In this document: in pieces, positions 23,801 to 38,800 of the stretch | How the letters are laid out: each line of letters starts with the position of its first letter | Numbering within the stretch: the first letter of the stretch is position 1 | Assembly (NCBI RefSeq): GCF_932526225.1 | Contig: NC_064043.1 | Span: 14,444,085 to 14,508,084, forward strand | Source of the DNA: Nematostella vectensis | Lineage: Eukaryota; Cnidaria; Anthozoa; Actiniaria; Edwardsiidae | Length of the DNA stretch: 64,000 bases | Direction of reading: 5' to 3' | Position numbers and translations under genes: made by a program | Notes under the pieces: generated by a model | Told to the model about the DNA's origin: nothing | What the model saw: only the letters and a program-made list of their open reading frames with translations | The model's database searches: none

Positions 23801-26800
23801 GGCGGTGACTCCATCCCAAAAATGACATATTAGCTCTTCTTACCCTAAGGGTCTTCTAGAAAATTTCCTTCGGGAAAATCTGCTATCCCAAAGGATGTAT
23901 TAGGCGAGTTTCAATAATTCATAAAATTGATAACTCGTCTGTTTTAAATTAGCTGCTATCCCTTAGGGTCTAAGTTCCCTAGGGTCCTTAGGGTCTAACA
24001 TATAGAAACCGAGCCTTTTGTTATCTTTTAGGCGTCAAAATTGATGTAGGCCACACCAACTTTGTTACCCCTTTGGGTTTTCACGAGCTAATGTGACAAG
24101 GGGAGTGCCCTCTGGGTAATATACACAAGGATGCACCTTAGTATAAGGTCGACGTCGAGTTGTTTGCTGATGCTGTTAATGGCAAGGTACTGGCGATCGA
24201 GACACATCTGAGAGAATAAGTTCAGCTGGTATCTGCAATAAAACCAACGTCAGAGTTAACCTATTCGCCCTCGGACTGGCCTTAACCGAAAACCATATCA
24301 AACATTTAACAAATAATCGCCATCATATCGTTAACCTATTTTTCGCTATTCCAGCTAAATCGGGCCATCGTAGTATCATTCACCAGTAGTAAAGTATTTT
24401 GATGTCTGTCTTGACCATCATCTCGACATCTTACCGGTAGTAGTCAAGTATTTTGATGTCTTCCTTGACCATCATCTTCACGCCTTTAGCAATGTCCTTC
24501 TGAGCCTTCATCTTCTCTCCCCTCTCCCAGACCAGGAATACATCTCCTTCTAATATCCTGACAAGCAAATAAAGCTAAGGTAAGAGAGCGTTTGAATTTG
24601 TACATTCTCCCAGACCAGGAACACATCTCTTTCCATTATTCTGGCATGCGAATTAAGACAAGATTAGAAAGCGTTTGAAATTCTACCCTCCCCCTTTATC
24701 TTGGCAAGCGAATAAATGTAAGGTTACAAAGCGTTTGAATTTCTACCATCTCCCAGACCAGTAAAACATCTCCCATGCTGACAAGCGAATCAGTATCTAA
24801 AAATGGCCAAATGGGAATTATAGGAAAGATGCTCGTAACCACGACTAGTTGTACCTTGTCTCTATGAGAAGATCAGAGTTGGAGGGGTGCAGCACAGTCT
24901 TGCAGATCAACTCCTGAGTTGCTGGGATGGCTGTGTGGTTTGATACACAAAGATCGGATAGGTAGTCCAAAAACCTACACAAAGACAAAACAAGAAAATC
25001 TTCGTAACTGATAACAAACTCTGTTCCCCTTCAGTTTCCGACCAATCGCCGCGCGAACATCACTAGTGTTATTCTAGTGTTATTTCATAACAGACAAGGG
25101 AACAGAATCAGACATTCACTCAGACAGACGGACAGAAAGATACAAAGAAAGACACGCAGACGGACTGGTAGACAGTCCAACAGACGTATAGACAGATAGA
25201 CACAAATACGGACGAACAGGTAGACAGAAAAACACAGACAGTGGAGAGATAGACAGAGAAGTGGACAGATAGACAGACAAACAGATACACAAATAAACAG
25301 AAAGACACAGATGGACGGATAGACCGACAAACATACGGATGGATCGATAGACCAACAGACGAATGAACGGATAGACAAACAGACAAATGGATGGATAGAC
25401 AAACAGAAGAATGAACGGATAGTCAAACAAAAAATGGACGGATAGACAAACAGACGAATGGATGGATACACAAATGGACGGATAGACAAACAGACGAATG
25501 AACGGATAGACAAACAGACGAATGAACGGATAGACAAACAGACGAATGAACGGATAGACAAACAGACGAATGAACGGATAGACAAACAGATAAATGGATG
25601 GATAGACAAACAGACAAATGGACGGATAGACAGACAAACATACGGATGGATGGGAAGACAGACAAATGAACGGATATACAAACAAATGGACGGTTAGACA
25701 AACAGACGAAAGAACAAATAGACAAACAGACGAATGAACGGATAGACAAACAGACGAATGAACGGATAGACAAACAGACGAATGAACGGATAGACAAACT
25801 GACGGATAGACTTCAGACAAACGGACGGATAGACAGACGCACTACCTGCACTCTTTCTTCTTGCGCACCAGGCTGACAAACGTCTCGATCTCGGTGCGCG
25901 TGATGTGCTTCTCGAGCAGCTTCCGGTTGTTATGGACCAGGTCTGTGATGGTGTCCTCGGCAAGGATATCGTATCCGATCTGTGCTTGCATGAAGCCGAA
26001 CTGCTTGGCGATATACTCCTGCGGGTGGAATCATATATTCAGAAACCTTTGCTTGTCTATTCAGTCCGTCCGAACATGTCCAAACTAAACTACACATCTG
26101 CGCTTGCATGAAGCCGAACTGCTTGGCGATATACTTTTACGGGTGGAATTATATGTTCAGAAACCCTTGCCTGTCTATTAAGTCTATCCGAACATGTCTA
26201 AACTAAACTACACATTTTGTTACTGATCTACGCAGGATAGTACAATTAATCATTGATATAAAGTGCCATCCTCAATAAAGAAAGCTTTGATAGTCTGCCA
26301 AACCTCAAGCCCGCACCGAACCATTTCTTAGGGCTTTACGAGCCAAGAGATACCCATAGTGCCCCGCGCAAGTTGGATAGAAGGAGAAGGGTGCGTGCGT
26401 CATATGTAACTCAGCAATCAGGTAAGCTTTTTAGCGTTTCAACAAAGGCTCACAAGAGTTTTACTTATTTGAGAATTGAATGCCTCTAGCGCTAAAATAA
26501 ACTCAACAAAGGCACTCTTTAAAACAATCAGGCTAATTGTAAGCGGTTGTATTAGTCTTATGTACCTAGGTTTAACTGCCAAATGTAACTGGGCGTGGCA
26601 CATTACGCGGTAACGTTACCTGGTTTTTCCTGTAATCTTGCTGAGAGTGACGCAGCACGCGGTAGCAGAGCCGGAAGATGTGCCTGAGAGGTGCGTTCCT
26701 CTGGTCAGACAGCTCTTCAATACGTAGCATCGGACCATTTCCTTTGTCAGTGAATGGAGCCTTGAGCAGATGAAACACCTAGAAGGGGAAACGTGTCATT

Positions 26801-29800
26801 TTGAGATACCGCAATGTGACTGTAATTCAGTCTTTCGACAGATTTTCCGGCAGAGACACATAGTACTAGCAGTTATATGTAGAGCGCCGGTACAACTGAC
26901 ATAAGACACAGAGAGGCAGAGAAATGTTCTGACTGATTCGCAAGCGCTGAATAGGTTGCTGTTTATTGTTGTTATTTTGTCACTAAAAGTCAGAACACGT
27001 TGGAGTTTGACGACCACCAAAGGTCACGTGATTTCTTAGTGCTTATTAGTCGCTTATTGTTCGGTAAAGGGATGTTGTGCTTGGGTGTTCAACATCAAGT
27101 AGAGCAAATCGGTCTTGAAGTCTGTGTGTGAGCTGATCATTACATCCAAACATCAAGGAAATGTTTACTCTGGGTAACAAAGTCAAGTCTACGATAACAA
27201 GCCAAGTGGCCTCGGTATTTGTTCGTCACGTCTTCTGGTGTCCGGCGTTGTGAGAAACTCTCAATGTATTTAACAATATCGTTTGGGACATGCGTTTGGG
27301 TCTTGGGCGATGTGACGGTCTCTTGCCACCCAGGGTAAGAGGGGGGGGGGGGGGTACTTCTGACCTCTTTGAGTATGTTCTGTTCCCGCATTAGTTTCTG
27401 CCTGTCTCTGTTGGGGTCTTGTACTTGAATGTTCAGCACATCTTCGCCTCCTGTATCATGCTCCGTCACGAAGTAAACCAGGTCCGTCAAGAGCTGCGTC
27501 ACAAACCTGTACATACACCATTGGACACAAGACAGTTAACCTGCACGGCATACATCGTACTGCCTAGGTAGAGGGACTTTTATGAGTTATTACACACAAG
27601 ACAGTGGAACTGTCTATTTACTTCTTCTACATAATACTTCGTGTTGGGTTCCAGTCTCCTAAAGCTGTCTTCATACCTTCTCTTGTGCTGTTTGAGTTCC
27701 CAGTCCCCCAAAGCAGTCTACATACCTTCTTTCGTGCTGTGTATAGTTCCCAGTCTCCCAAAGCAGTCTACATACCTTCTTTCGTGCTGTGTATAGTTCC
27801 CAGTCTCCCAAAGCCGTCTACATACCTTCTCTTGGCTGTGTATAGTTCCCAGTCTCCCAAATCCGTCTATATACCTTCTCTCGTGGTGTGTATAGTTCCC
27901 AATCCCCCAAAGCCGTCTACATACCTTCTCTTGTGCTGTGTGTAGTTCCCAGTCTCCCAAAGCTGTCTACATACTTTCTATCGTATTGTGTATAGCTTCG
28001 AGTCTCACAAAGCAGTATATATACCTTCTCTCGTGCTGTGTGTAGTTCCCAGTCTCTAGCTTGCTTGCAAAAGTCCCCAAGACCTTGCTTGCATCGTTAG
28101 CGAAGTCGAGATCTCTGACTTCCAAAGCAGGGACGGGAACGATCGCGAACGCTTCCTTATCTTCTTTGATGCTCGCGGTACCGATCTAATTGAGTGGAAA
28201 ACTTAGAGAAATATGGATAGGGAAGCACATATTACGACACGTAAGTAACAGCACAGAGATACGTAAAATAAGAGCGGGAAAACTGCTCTGTATTTAACAT
28301 GTTTTTTTTTTTGGCTACTGTTTTACCTTCACCCCACAAACTGTTGCGGGTAAACCAGAGCATAGGAGTTTCACAAAGCTAAATACCCAAGACGAGTTTC
28401 ATCTCTGGTGCACTTATGTTGTTTGGCTTAATCCCCTATTTCAAACTGTTTTTCCATTATACTATCAACAAAGGCAGGGGAGTAAGGGTGGGTTCATGGA
28501 AAAAGTTAAAAGATTTTGGTATAGTTATTGTAACTTCGAAAAAAACGCACAACCTAATTCCCCAAATGCGCAGTCGACCGTTTGAATATCTTCTATTTAG
28601 TCTTTCTTGTTCTCTGAGAAATATATAAAGGAAAGAAATCCATGACTTGACTATGTCATTTGACTTCTTTTTGAAAGTGAGGTCCGCAACTAATATGTTC
28701 ATATTTCATTGAACGATCTCATTCCTTAAGCCAAACAGATCACGCATGTTGTATGCTTATTTGTTTTCCTTGGATCTTGACTCCGACACATTTTCAATTA
28801 CTGCCAAAAGAATATTTATAAAAAATGCTATAAAATTTATGACGAAAAGGAGTTGTGATTGACTATTCACTCTCTGTAAAAGCATTGTGTCTATTGAAAG
28901 TTTTGTCGAGGATGTGCATGATAATCTACGGCGGCAATTGATGTTTCCGTCGGCCCGCCAGAACGTTCGTTATCGACTGGAAGTAAAAACTTTTGTTATT
29001 GTCTTAACAAATAAGGGCAAACGTGAGAACATGTGCCTACGAATGTATGATATCCAGAAATGAACTCACCTTCAGCATAACCGGCCTCTCCTCTCCCTTG
29101 TCAATCGGGATTCCTGTGGAGTGGACCCACGTGTTTGTGCAGAGGTGACGAAGCCGCACGTAGGAGCACCGGGGGACGAGTGAGTCAGAGCGAGTCAGCG
29201 TCGTAGGGTCAAGCTCAAAGATGGAGGCGATGTCGTTACCGTGAGGGGCTGGGACGAGGTGGAAGACGGGGTCACTCCCCTTGAGTTTGTGTCGAGTAGC
29301 GTCTTTGGTGTTGTCATCGTCAGCCTGTAAGGTAAATAAATAGAGACATGATCAGGCGTGTTTTATCCATAGTAGTGGTAGCGGCCACTACTGGTCGCTG
29401 CCTATTAACAACGACCGTCAATTAGGATTAAATGTTTTGCTTTAAAAGGCTTCCTGGACACTAGAAGGTTTCGCCTTTAAGCTTAGATTGGTCGGTAGAT
29501 TATTTTACTTTCAAAGGTCGGTGTAATTTTTTACAAATCTTAAGCTTTCTTTTACCGTTAGTCGATAATAAAAGTAATAAAGCACATTAGAGAAGTGCTC
29601 GGCTTTTTTCTTTACAAAAACACTTTCCCGATATCACTAACTCGAGAAACACAGGAGATATATTATACTTGAACATAAATGAATTTTAAAATACACATGT
29701 GCTAGTTGGGTTTGAATGCAAGCTTCTTTACAGTCTGCTAGCCGGCTCTCATTTGTGCATATTCTAAGCAGTTTTTTTGAGCTCGAAAATGCCGAAGTTC

Positions 29801-32800
29801 ATTGGGGCCGTGGGTACAAAGGAATTCAGCATGCAAGCCGACCCAGTGCTCGTCGTCCCTTTACACGCCACAGGATTCCCGATAGTTGAAAACAAAACAT
29901 TTCTAAATAATTATGACCAAATAAGAGCTGCCTAGCAGGCTAGCTGATTTACCTCCGCAGCTAGATAGTCTCCAGTTGCGAGATGCTTGAACCGGAAAAG
30001 ACAATTCCAATGCCCTGCCCCTCCCCTACAGGGGTCATGTTGCACAACCTGAAAACAGAAATGTTTGAAAATGATCCATGTGGTGTGCGGGTAAAATCCA
30101 TACCCTAAGGAGGGTGGTGTGGGGGTAAGATCCATACCCCAAGGAGGATGGTGTGGGATTGAAATCCTTACCCAAAGGAGGGTGGTGTGGGGGTAAGATC
30201 CATACCCCAAGGAGGATGGTGTGGGGGTAAGATCCTTACCCCAAGGAGGGTGCTGTGGGGGTAAGATCCTTACCCCAAGGAGGGTGCTGAGGGGGTAAGA
30301 TCCTTACCCCAAGGAGGATGGTGTGGGGGTAAGATCCTTACCCCAAGGAGGGTGCTATAGGGGTAAGATCCTTACCCCAAGGAGGATGGTGTGGGGGCAA
30401 GATCCTTACCCCAAGGAGTGTGCTGTGGGGGTAAGATCCTTATCCCAAGGGGGGTGCTGTGGGGGATATATTACACACTTGGTGTAAAAAGAATACATTA
30501 CCTCCTACACTTGAACATCCCTTAGCTACAGTTGCACAAAATTGGCCAAGTCATGTAAAAAGGGCCCAGATGGCATGGCCTGCCATTTCAAGGAAAGTGC
30601 AATCCTAGTGGGCCAAGGGGTATGCATGCATGGGTGGCTTTGCCCCTGATTGTCAGTGGGTGGCTTTACCCCTGATTTTTAGTGGGTGGGTTACCTCTGA
30701 TTGTTAGTGGGTGGCTTTGCCCCTGATTGTTAGTGGGTGGGTTGCCCCTGATTTTTAGTGGGTGGGTTGCCCCTGATTGTTAGTGGGTGGGTTGCCCCTG
30801 ATTGTTAGTGGATGGGTTGCCCCTGATTGTTAGTGGGTGGATTACCCCTGATTGTTAGTGGGTGGGTTACCCCTGATTGTTAGTGGGTGGGTTGCCCCTG
30901 ATTGTTAGTGTGTGGCTTTACCCCTGATTGTTAGTGAGTTGCTTTACCCCTGATTGTTAGTGGGTGGCTTTACCCCTGATTGTTAGTGGGTGGCTTTACC
31001 CCTGATTGTTAGTGGGTGGGTTGCCCCTGATTTTTAGTGGGTGGGTTGCCCCTGATTGTTAGTGGGTGGGTTGCCCCTGATTGTTAGTGGGTGGCTTTAC
31101 CCCTGATTGTTAGTGGGTGGCTTTACCCCTGATTGTTAGTGGGTGGGTTGCCCCTGATTGTTAGTGGATGGGTTGCCCCTGATTGTTAGTGGGTGGATTA
31201 CCCCTGATTGTTAGTGGGTTGGTTACCCCTGATTGTTAGTGGGTGGCTTTACCCCTGATTGTTAGTGCGTGGGTTACCTCTGATTGTTAGTGGGTGGGTT
31301 GCCACTGATTGTTAGTGTGTGGCTTTACCCCTGATTGTTAGTGGGTGAGTTGCCCCTGATTGTTAGTGGGTCGGTTGCCCCTGATTGTTAGTGGGTGGCT
31401 TTACCCCTGATTGTTAGTGGGTGGCTTTACCCCTGATTGTTAGTGGGTGGCTTTACTCCTGATTGTCAGTGGGTGGCTTTACCCCTGATTGTTAGTGGGT
31501 GGGTTACCCTGGTTGTTAGTGGGTGGCTTGACCCCTGATTGTTAGTGCGTGGGTTACCTCTGATTGTTAGTGGGTGGGTTACCCTGATTGTTAGTGGGTG
31601 GCTTTACCCCTGATTGTTAGTGGGTGAGTTGCCCCTGATTGTTAGTGGGTCGGTTGCCCCTGATTGTTAGTGGGTGGCTTTACCCCTGATTGTTAGTGGG
31701 TGGGTTGCCCCTGATTGTTAGTGGGTGGGTTGCCCCTGATTGTCAGTGGGTGGGTTGCCCCTGATTGTTAGTGGATGGCTTTACCCCTGATTGTTAGTGG
31801 GTGGGTTGCCCCTGATTGTTAGTGGGTGGCTCTACCCCTGATTGTTAGTGGGTCAGTTGCCCCTGATTTTTAGTGGGTGGGTTGCCCCTGATTGTTAGTG
31901 GGTGGCTTTACCCCTGATTGTTAGTGGGTGGGTTACCCCTGGTTGTTAGTGGGTGGCTCTACCCCTGATTGTTAGTGGGTGGGTTGCCCCTGATTGTTAG
32001 TGGGTTGCTTTACCCCTGATTGTTAGTGCGTAGCTTTACCCCTGATTGTTAGTGGGTGGGTTGCCCCTGATTGTTGGTAGCATGCATGGGTGGCTTTGCC
32101 TCTGAGAAGGTGGGTAGGTTAGTGGGTGGGATACAGGTAGGGTAGTAGGTACCTCCACTTCCCAGAGAGCTTTTGAGCTGGTGGCCGAGGTGGCTGTCTG
32201 CCTAGCAGTGGTTCGGAGGAAGATATAGGATTTTTTCTTGAAGTCATCACAGGTAAGAAACTTCTCTTGCTCAGCATGGAAGAGGCGTACAACATCTCCC
32301 TACAAACACATATTATTTTGCTATACAATTAGATACCATGCTTTTAGATATGATCAATATGATTGGTGTTAAGGAATGTTGATCAACCGCCACTCCTTTG
32401 TTATTGTTTATCATTGAAAATACAACGGTTTATTCACAAGGAAACTTCAAAATAACTAATAAAGTCTGATATTGACTATACTTGATTGAAAATATCTTAG
32501 TCAAATGCTTGAATTAGCGGATGGAAATGGATGCTTTGTGTGACTCGCCATTGAACAGGAGCATAAAATAATGGCGAGATGGGCCCTTTTTAACATTGTT
32601 TCTAAGCTCAGGTGAGTGAATGTTTTTACTCTTACCCCTTTAAGAATGTCCTCATCATTCTCGTCATAAGAGAGGAAGAGGGAAATTTTCCAGCTAGTTT
32701 GACAGTTCACACAGTTCACCTAAGGAGAATAAATGTCACAGATCTATTCAAAGACTGCTAGCTTGCTTTCTAGTAAGATTTGAGAATTCAGGATTTCTGT

Positions 32801-35800
32801 GGCTTGCAAAAAAGAGAGACAGCTTGTTCTCTTGTATTTTTGACTTCCATAGGAGTCCCAAAACAACAGAAAAAGTAATTTCAGAATTAATACATTACAG
32901 GTAGTAAGCAAGCTGAGTTATTTATAAATGAAAAATTGCATTTTTATTCACATTTAGATTACCTCCTTACACCCTGGGTTGTCAATAAGCTCTTGGTTAC
33001 TTGCATGCAAGGGTTGGCCAGCATTGACAGGATTTAAAATGACCATATCACCAACCACAACCTGGGAAAAAACATGTGTCATTCAATTAAAATGACCATA
33101 TACCAACAACAACCTTGGAAAAAACATGTCATTCAATTAAAATGACCATATCACCCACAACCTAGGAAAAAACACATGTCATTCAATTAAATGACCATAT
33201 CACCAACAACAACCTCGGAAAAAACACGTTATTCAACCAAAAGTTTCAGAAAAGTTGGACATGAGTTTTGTGTGTGTAATTTTCACCACAAAGTCAGCTC
33301 TAATCTATTTGGTAAGCTTTTATTTCTGTGCACTCAACGTTTTGTTTAATATTGGTGACAGTTTCAATTTTAAAAGTTTTTTTTTAATTCTGGGTAAATT
33401 GGTAAAAGGCACAAAAACTTTTATGTTACCATTAGCATGAAACACTTATCACCATGATTATCATGATTCAAGGGACGAGGGTTTGAGACAAATTTAAAAA
33501 AAACTCACATTATCTCCAGCTGCTCTTAGTTTATAAAATGGCACAATATAGAACCAAGACCCCTGAAATGGATTGAAACAAGGCAAATATCATATAAAAT
33601 AACACTAGAAATCATCAAATCACATAATTTTTATATAACCCTTTTTACATTACCCAACCAGTCATACCTTTGTCTCACCAACCCCTAGGATAGTTTTACT
33701 TCAAAGTGATATCTAGAGTTGAATAAACTACATATCCCCATTACCCTGTCATACCCGTATAACACATTCACTTTTCACTTAACACTGCTCTACCCCACAT
33801 CCTTTATTAACATGGCATCATTCTGCGGTGCACTTTCCAGGCAGGCCTCTTTAACCAACCTCATTTCCATTTGGGTCTAAGGTGACACGCATGGCATTTT
33901 TCTCTCGTAGTGCAGGGAGCCGCTTATTTACAGTCAAGAACTTGTTGCTTTTAACATGAAGCAGCTATTAAAGATTAAAGAATTGAATTATTCAGGTGCG
34001 ACATTCAAATGTTGATGTGTTTCTATAACAAAAGTATCTATGTAGGCATACTCAGGCATTAGACACACCTGACAACTCGTCAGTAAAGATACAGACTACT
34101 CCCCACACTTAACAACAGAAAGAATGAGGGTTAGTGGGTAATCACTTTCACTTGAGATGGTATCTTGTTATCTTCACAAGCAGACATGACACGAAGTTGA
34201 GACCTGAGCCTGTTGCTTGAAAAATAAAGCCCTTGTCGTTAAGCTTATACAGAAGTTTCCAACAGAAAACTCAAGCCTCAGTATATCCCACATTTTCAGG
34301 GTTGTATAAAATCATGAAAGAAAACTGATGATGATATTGATAATCCATTTTTTTCACATTTTGTTAATTGGTTTCTACTTCAACAGAAACTGAGATGAAA
34401 ATATACATGAAGGGTATATAATTAACAGAAAAGAGGATAAACATCTGGATATCCTATTGCCATAGAAGATGTTGGGTTACAGGAAATTCAAGTAAAACTG
34501 GGATAATCCGAACAAAATTGGGATGGTTACTATTGCAATTAAGTCTTTTCTTTGCTTCTTGAGGTAGAGTGCATCATTTGAATCATTGGAATCTTACCTG
34601 GATAACACTGCCATATTGTACAACACTACTCAGCATCTTTTTGTATTCACTCTCATTTTGCTTCTTCTCAAGTTCTGCAGCATGCTAAACACAACAGAAA
34701 GGGAATACAGATTTCCTTTAGAAGAAGCTAAACATAACAGAAATAGAATACAGAATTCTGTTAGAACCTGCAAAAAACAGGCTAGTATTTTTTGTCCATA
34801 ATATAGGAATATGTAAAAACATTTCAAGAGCTACTGTATGACTCAGCTGTCTTGATCCTGTCCTAGCACATCTGTTTTCTTAGAAGGGGGAACTAAATAC
34901 ACCAATCTGGTTCAAATAAATATCATGTGGCAATTCTGCATTGGAGCTGTTTTTCTTCAGTAAATACAGAAATCTACTATGCTGCAATATTTTTGCCGTT
35001 GTTTCTAAAATAAAGGCATAATTATTTCTTTAAAACAGATTTTCAAAGCAAGAGAAACCTGTCACCTCAATGAGGAGGATAATTCTGTCTGTTTAAATGC
35101 AGCCTTATTTGATTCATCAAATAATGTTCCTATGAGTCTATAATTGTAAGCCCAATTATGGGCTTATAATTGTAAGCCCAATGATGGGCTACACAACTAC
35201 AGTCTCTGAAAATCTATTGATACTAGACAAAATAACAGTCTGAAATGCAGGTGTCTCTGCATTTATTGTAGGAATGTCTCTTCTAGTGCTTGTAATCAAT
35301 GTAAAAGGCTCACTTTTTAAGGGGCACTCTCAAGCTTGTTTAAAAAAAATTAAAAATAAAATATCAAAAACTGTGCAACAAAACAAGTAAAATATTCCCG
35401 ATTACTTTGCCCAAGCATAATAAAATAAACCAATTCTCTGTAAAAGGGATTTTGGTTGGTGTTTTAATGCAATTCAATGTTTGCATAATATACAGCCTGT
35501 TCTGAAACCTAAAAGCACTATTTTCTATCCACACAATGTGAGGCATTCAAACTACAATACTGTAGTTATCTTAAAGATCAAATGCAATTTAATAAACTTG
35601 AATAGTTATTTTAAGTACGTATTCTGCAGGATTTTGCCTCTTATTGAGAGAGCTAAAATAACATATTTCACCATGCAAGTGCCCTTTTAACTTGACAAAA
35701 TAATACATGAAACAAAAACATTTTCTAATTTCACATTGACAATTAAAATTAAATAAGCAAGTTTAATCTATAAAACATAGGCTCTGAAAAAAGGTATGGG

Positions 35801-38800
35801 AAATTATTTTTGTCTTAATTTAATACTGTTGCCAGGACACAAAACCAATGCAATAAAAAATGTGACACTAAATACACAAGCTAATCATTGCCCTTCAAGC
35901 AGAAAAACATCACATGCACACAAAAAAAAAAACAGTTGAAGTTAAGGGAACAAGTGTACATTTAATTGGATATGTAACAAATTCCAATATTTTCTCCAAG
36001 TATAAAATGGCTACAAAGCTTGTTCTTATCGTACATTCTATTATTCACCAATTGAACAACTTGATTAAATTTGATAGCTATTTACTTTGCTTAAGAGCAT
36101 TTACTTAGAAAAACAAAAAGGGGATTTGAACAATAATAAAAAAAAACGGAAATGAGAATTTATAAAGTGAAAATAAACCCTTCACAATCATCAAACTTGA
36201 AGGGCACATAAATCTGGCCATATAAATACAGCATACTAAAGGAAACAATTTAAACACCAAAATAGAAAATGATACCTTGGGATAATGAAATAAAAATTTA
36301 ATTGATATAGCTCTTTATAAATATTCATAACTGCCAGCTTGATTTCTGTAAAATTTATAAATATTGGCAAACATGTCTTAACAATTATGCATAAAATATC
36401 CTAAATAAAGAAAATGTTGTTTAAAAGTGTGTATGAGGCTGCAAAAAGAAGAGATCAAAAGCATGAATATAAAGCTAAAAGTCACTAGCTAGATTGCCAA
36501 TAATTAGTTTATTTTTAGTAAACGCTGAGCATGATCGAAAGGTTAACTTAGGTTTCCTCCACTATATCTCCCATTTCCAATAAAATAGAAATGAGGAATA
36601 TGAGAGAAAACAAAACACTGAAAGGGATGAAGTCTTAACTTTACTGCAAAATGCAGAGAAGACACAATCTCTATGAATAGAAATTTAAACAAGAAATAAA
36701 CTAGAAATCTTGAGAAAAAAAAACAGTAACAAAATGACAAATTTAGGAAGGAAAAACAATTACAACATAAAAATGGGTGATGCAATATTATCAGTAACAT
36801 TGAAGTTTTTACTGCTGAACAAACACACAATTGGAAAAGCTGTCACAACTAGAAAAGCTTACATACATGTTCCCTAAAGAAAATATTCAAATTAAAATAA
36901 TAATAAATGTGTAAAAGATGAAAAAATAATAAAGAAAAGGAAGAAAAAAACGAAATTGTGAATAAGTACATAAATAATGAATGACAATATCAATAAAATA
37001 CTCTAAATCGTAACATTATGGTCTACCGTCAAAGCTATATGCCTCAGGAGGTCTCTTTTTTCTTTTGTCTTGAATGGTATAGGAGGCCTTAATAGAGAGA
37101 GGGGGCTTATTCTACAATCTTACATTCCTGCTTAGGACACTTATGTATTTTTGGCCCTTACAAAAGCACACATGAAGCTTTAACTTATACCTCATTCACA
37201 CCAAAAAGTTAAACATGTTTAAAGGTTGTTTAACTAAACGTGTTTAGAATTTGGACCCTTCACACCGCGCGCTCCCCCAACTAAACATGGTTTAAACGTG
37301 TTTAAACTAAAATACCTTGCGAGGTAGTTTAAACCCTGTCTAACAAAGATGGCAGATAAAGGAGTGTGGGAAGAGGAGGCGAACGTGGGAACACGAGGAA
37401 AGGCACAATTTATCAAGCAAGGAGCAAGAAAAACGTTTAGCAGTGGCTGAAAGGTTGTATGAGAAAAAAACAAGAGAGGAGAATTTGTGCATTTCCAGTC
37501 AACAAACCACAAACTCTTACATTTTAACACTCAAAATATTATTATTTGGGAGATGTGTGTCTAAAAACTAAGTTAAAAAAGAAGAACCACTGAATAATGA
37601 AGTAAATTTTGGTTAGAATTTGAAGCCAAAGTATTTAATTTTCAAACTGTCTTCTGTGCGTGTGCTGACATTGCACTGGAATGATGCCACAAGCGTGCGC
37701 TGTTTGGATCTTTTAGGCAAAACTAGTCTAGTTTTGGTGTGAACGCCTTCGAAGTAAAACAAGGTTAGTGTAAACTCAGTTCAAGTTAAACCAGTTTGGT
37801 TAAACTGGTTTAGTTGGTGTGAATGGAGTATTAGTGTATAATTACCCTTACATGAATTTTTCATATTCATACCCTTTTTAAATTCTAAACCAAGCAAAAA
37901 TCCTTCCTCTTGGAAAAGTGTTACATTACATTTTTTCGGCTCAGACGCGAAAACAGAGAGCCAGAGAGCAAGCCTATTCCTGAGACAGAGAGCAAGCCTA
38001 TTCCTGAGCCAGAGAGCAAGTCTATTCCCGAGCCAGAGAGCAAGTCTATTCCCGAGCCAGAGAGCAAGCCTATTCCTGAGCAAGAGAGAGAGAGCAAGTC
38101 TATTCCTGAGCCAGAGAGCAAGTCTATTCCTGAGCCAGAGACAGGGCTTATGTAATTACGTGGAAAAAAACTCAAAATTATGCGGGATTCTTTGCTAAGT
38201 TACGCGGAAAATCAATCATTACGCGCTAAATTACACAGGATTTTGCAATACATTTTTCTTTAAAAATCAAAATTTTGCGGGATTCTTTTCTGAATTACGC
38301 GCTAAATTACAAGGAATATCAACTGTTATGCCCAGACTACATTTTGTACCAAAGGAAAGCACGAAATAACTTGAAAAGGTTAATTTTTATTTTATTATTA
38401 GTCCTAGGCCTTCGTGGTTTAGCAAAGAACGCCTAGTCATTTTATTTGTTTTAGAAATTCAGTTCAAAATATCGCACTCTTACTAAGAATCTCTCTCTTT
38501 TTTTACGAGAAATAGGTGAGAACCCTAAAAGACGCATCAGCTGTACACTTAAATGTTTTGTCTTTCAAAATTTAGCCAAATTACGCTGGATTACGCGGAA
38601 ATTTGTAGATTACGCGGATTACGCGGAGAAAGCCTAATTACGCGCTTCCGCACAAGTGCGTAGTTCCGGAAGTCCTGCAGAGAGCAAGTCTATTCCTGAG
38701 CCAGAGAGCAAGTCTATTCCTGAGCCAGAGAGAGCAAGTCTATTCCTGAGCCAGAGAGCAAGTCTATTCCTGAGCCAGAGAGAGCAAGTCTATTCCTGAG

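Noticed and set aside
25085-25820. Cys-rich repeat proteins on the minus strand
   Set aside because: 24-bp minisatellite read in three frames.
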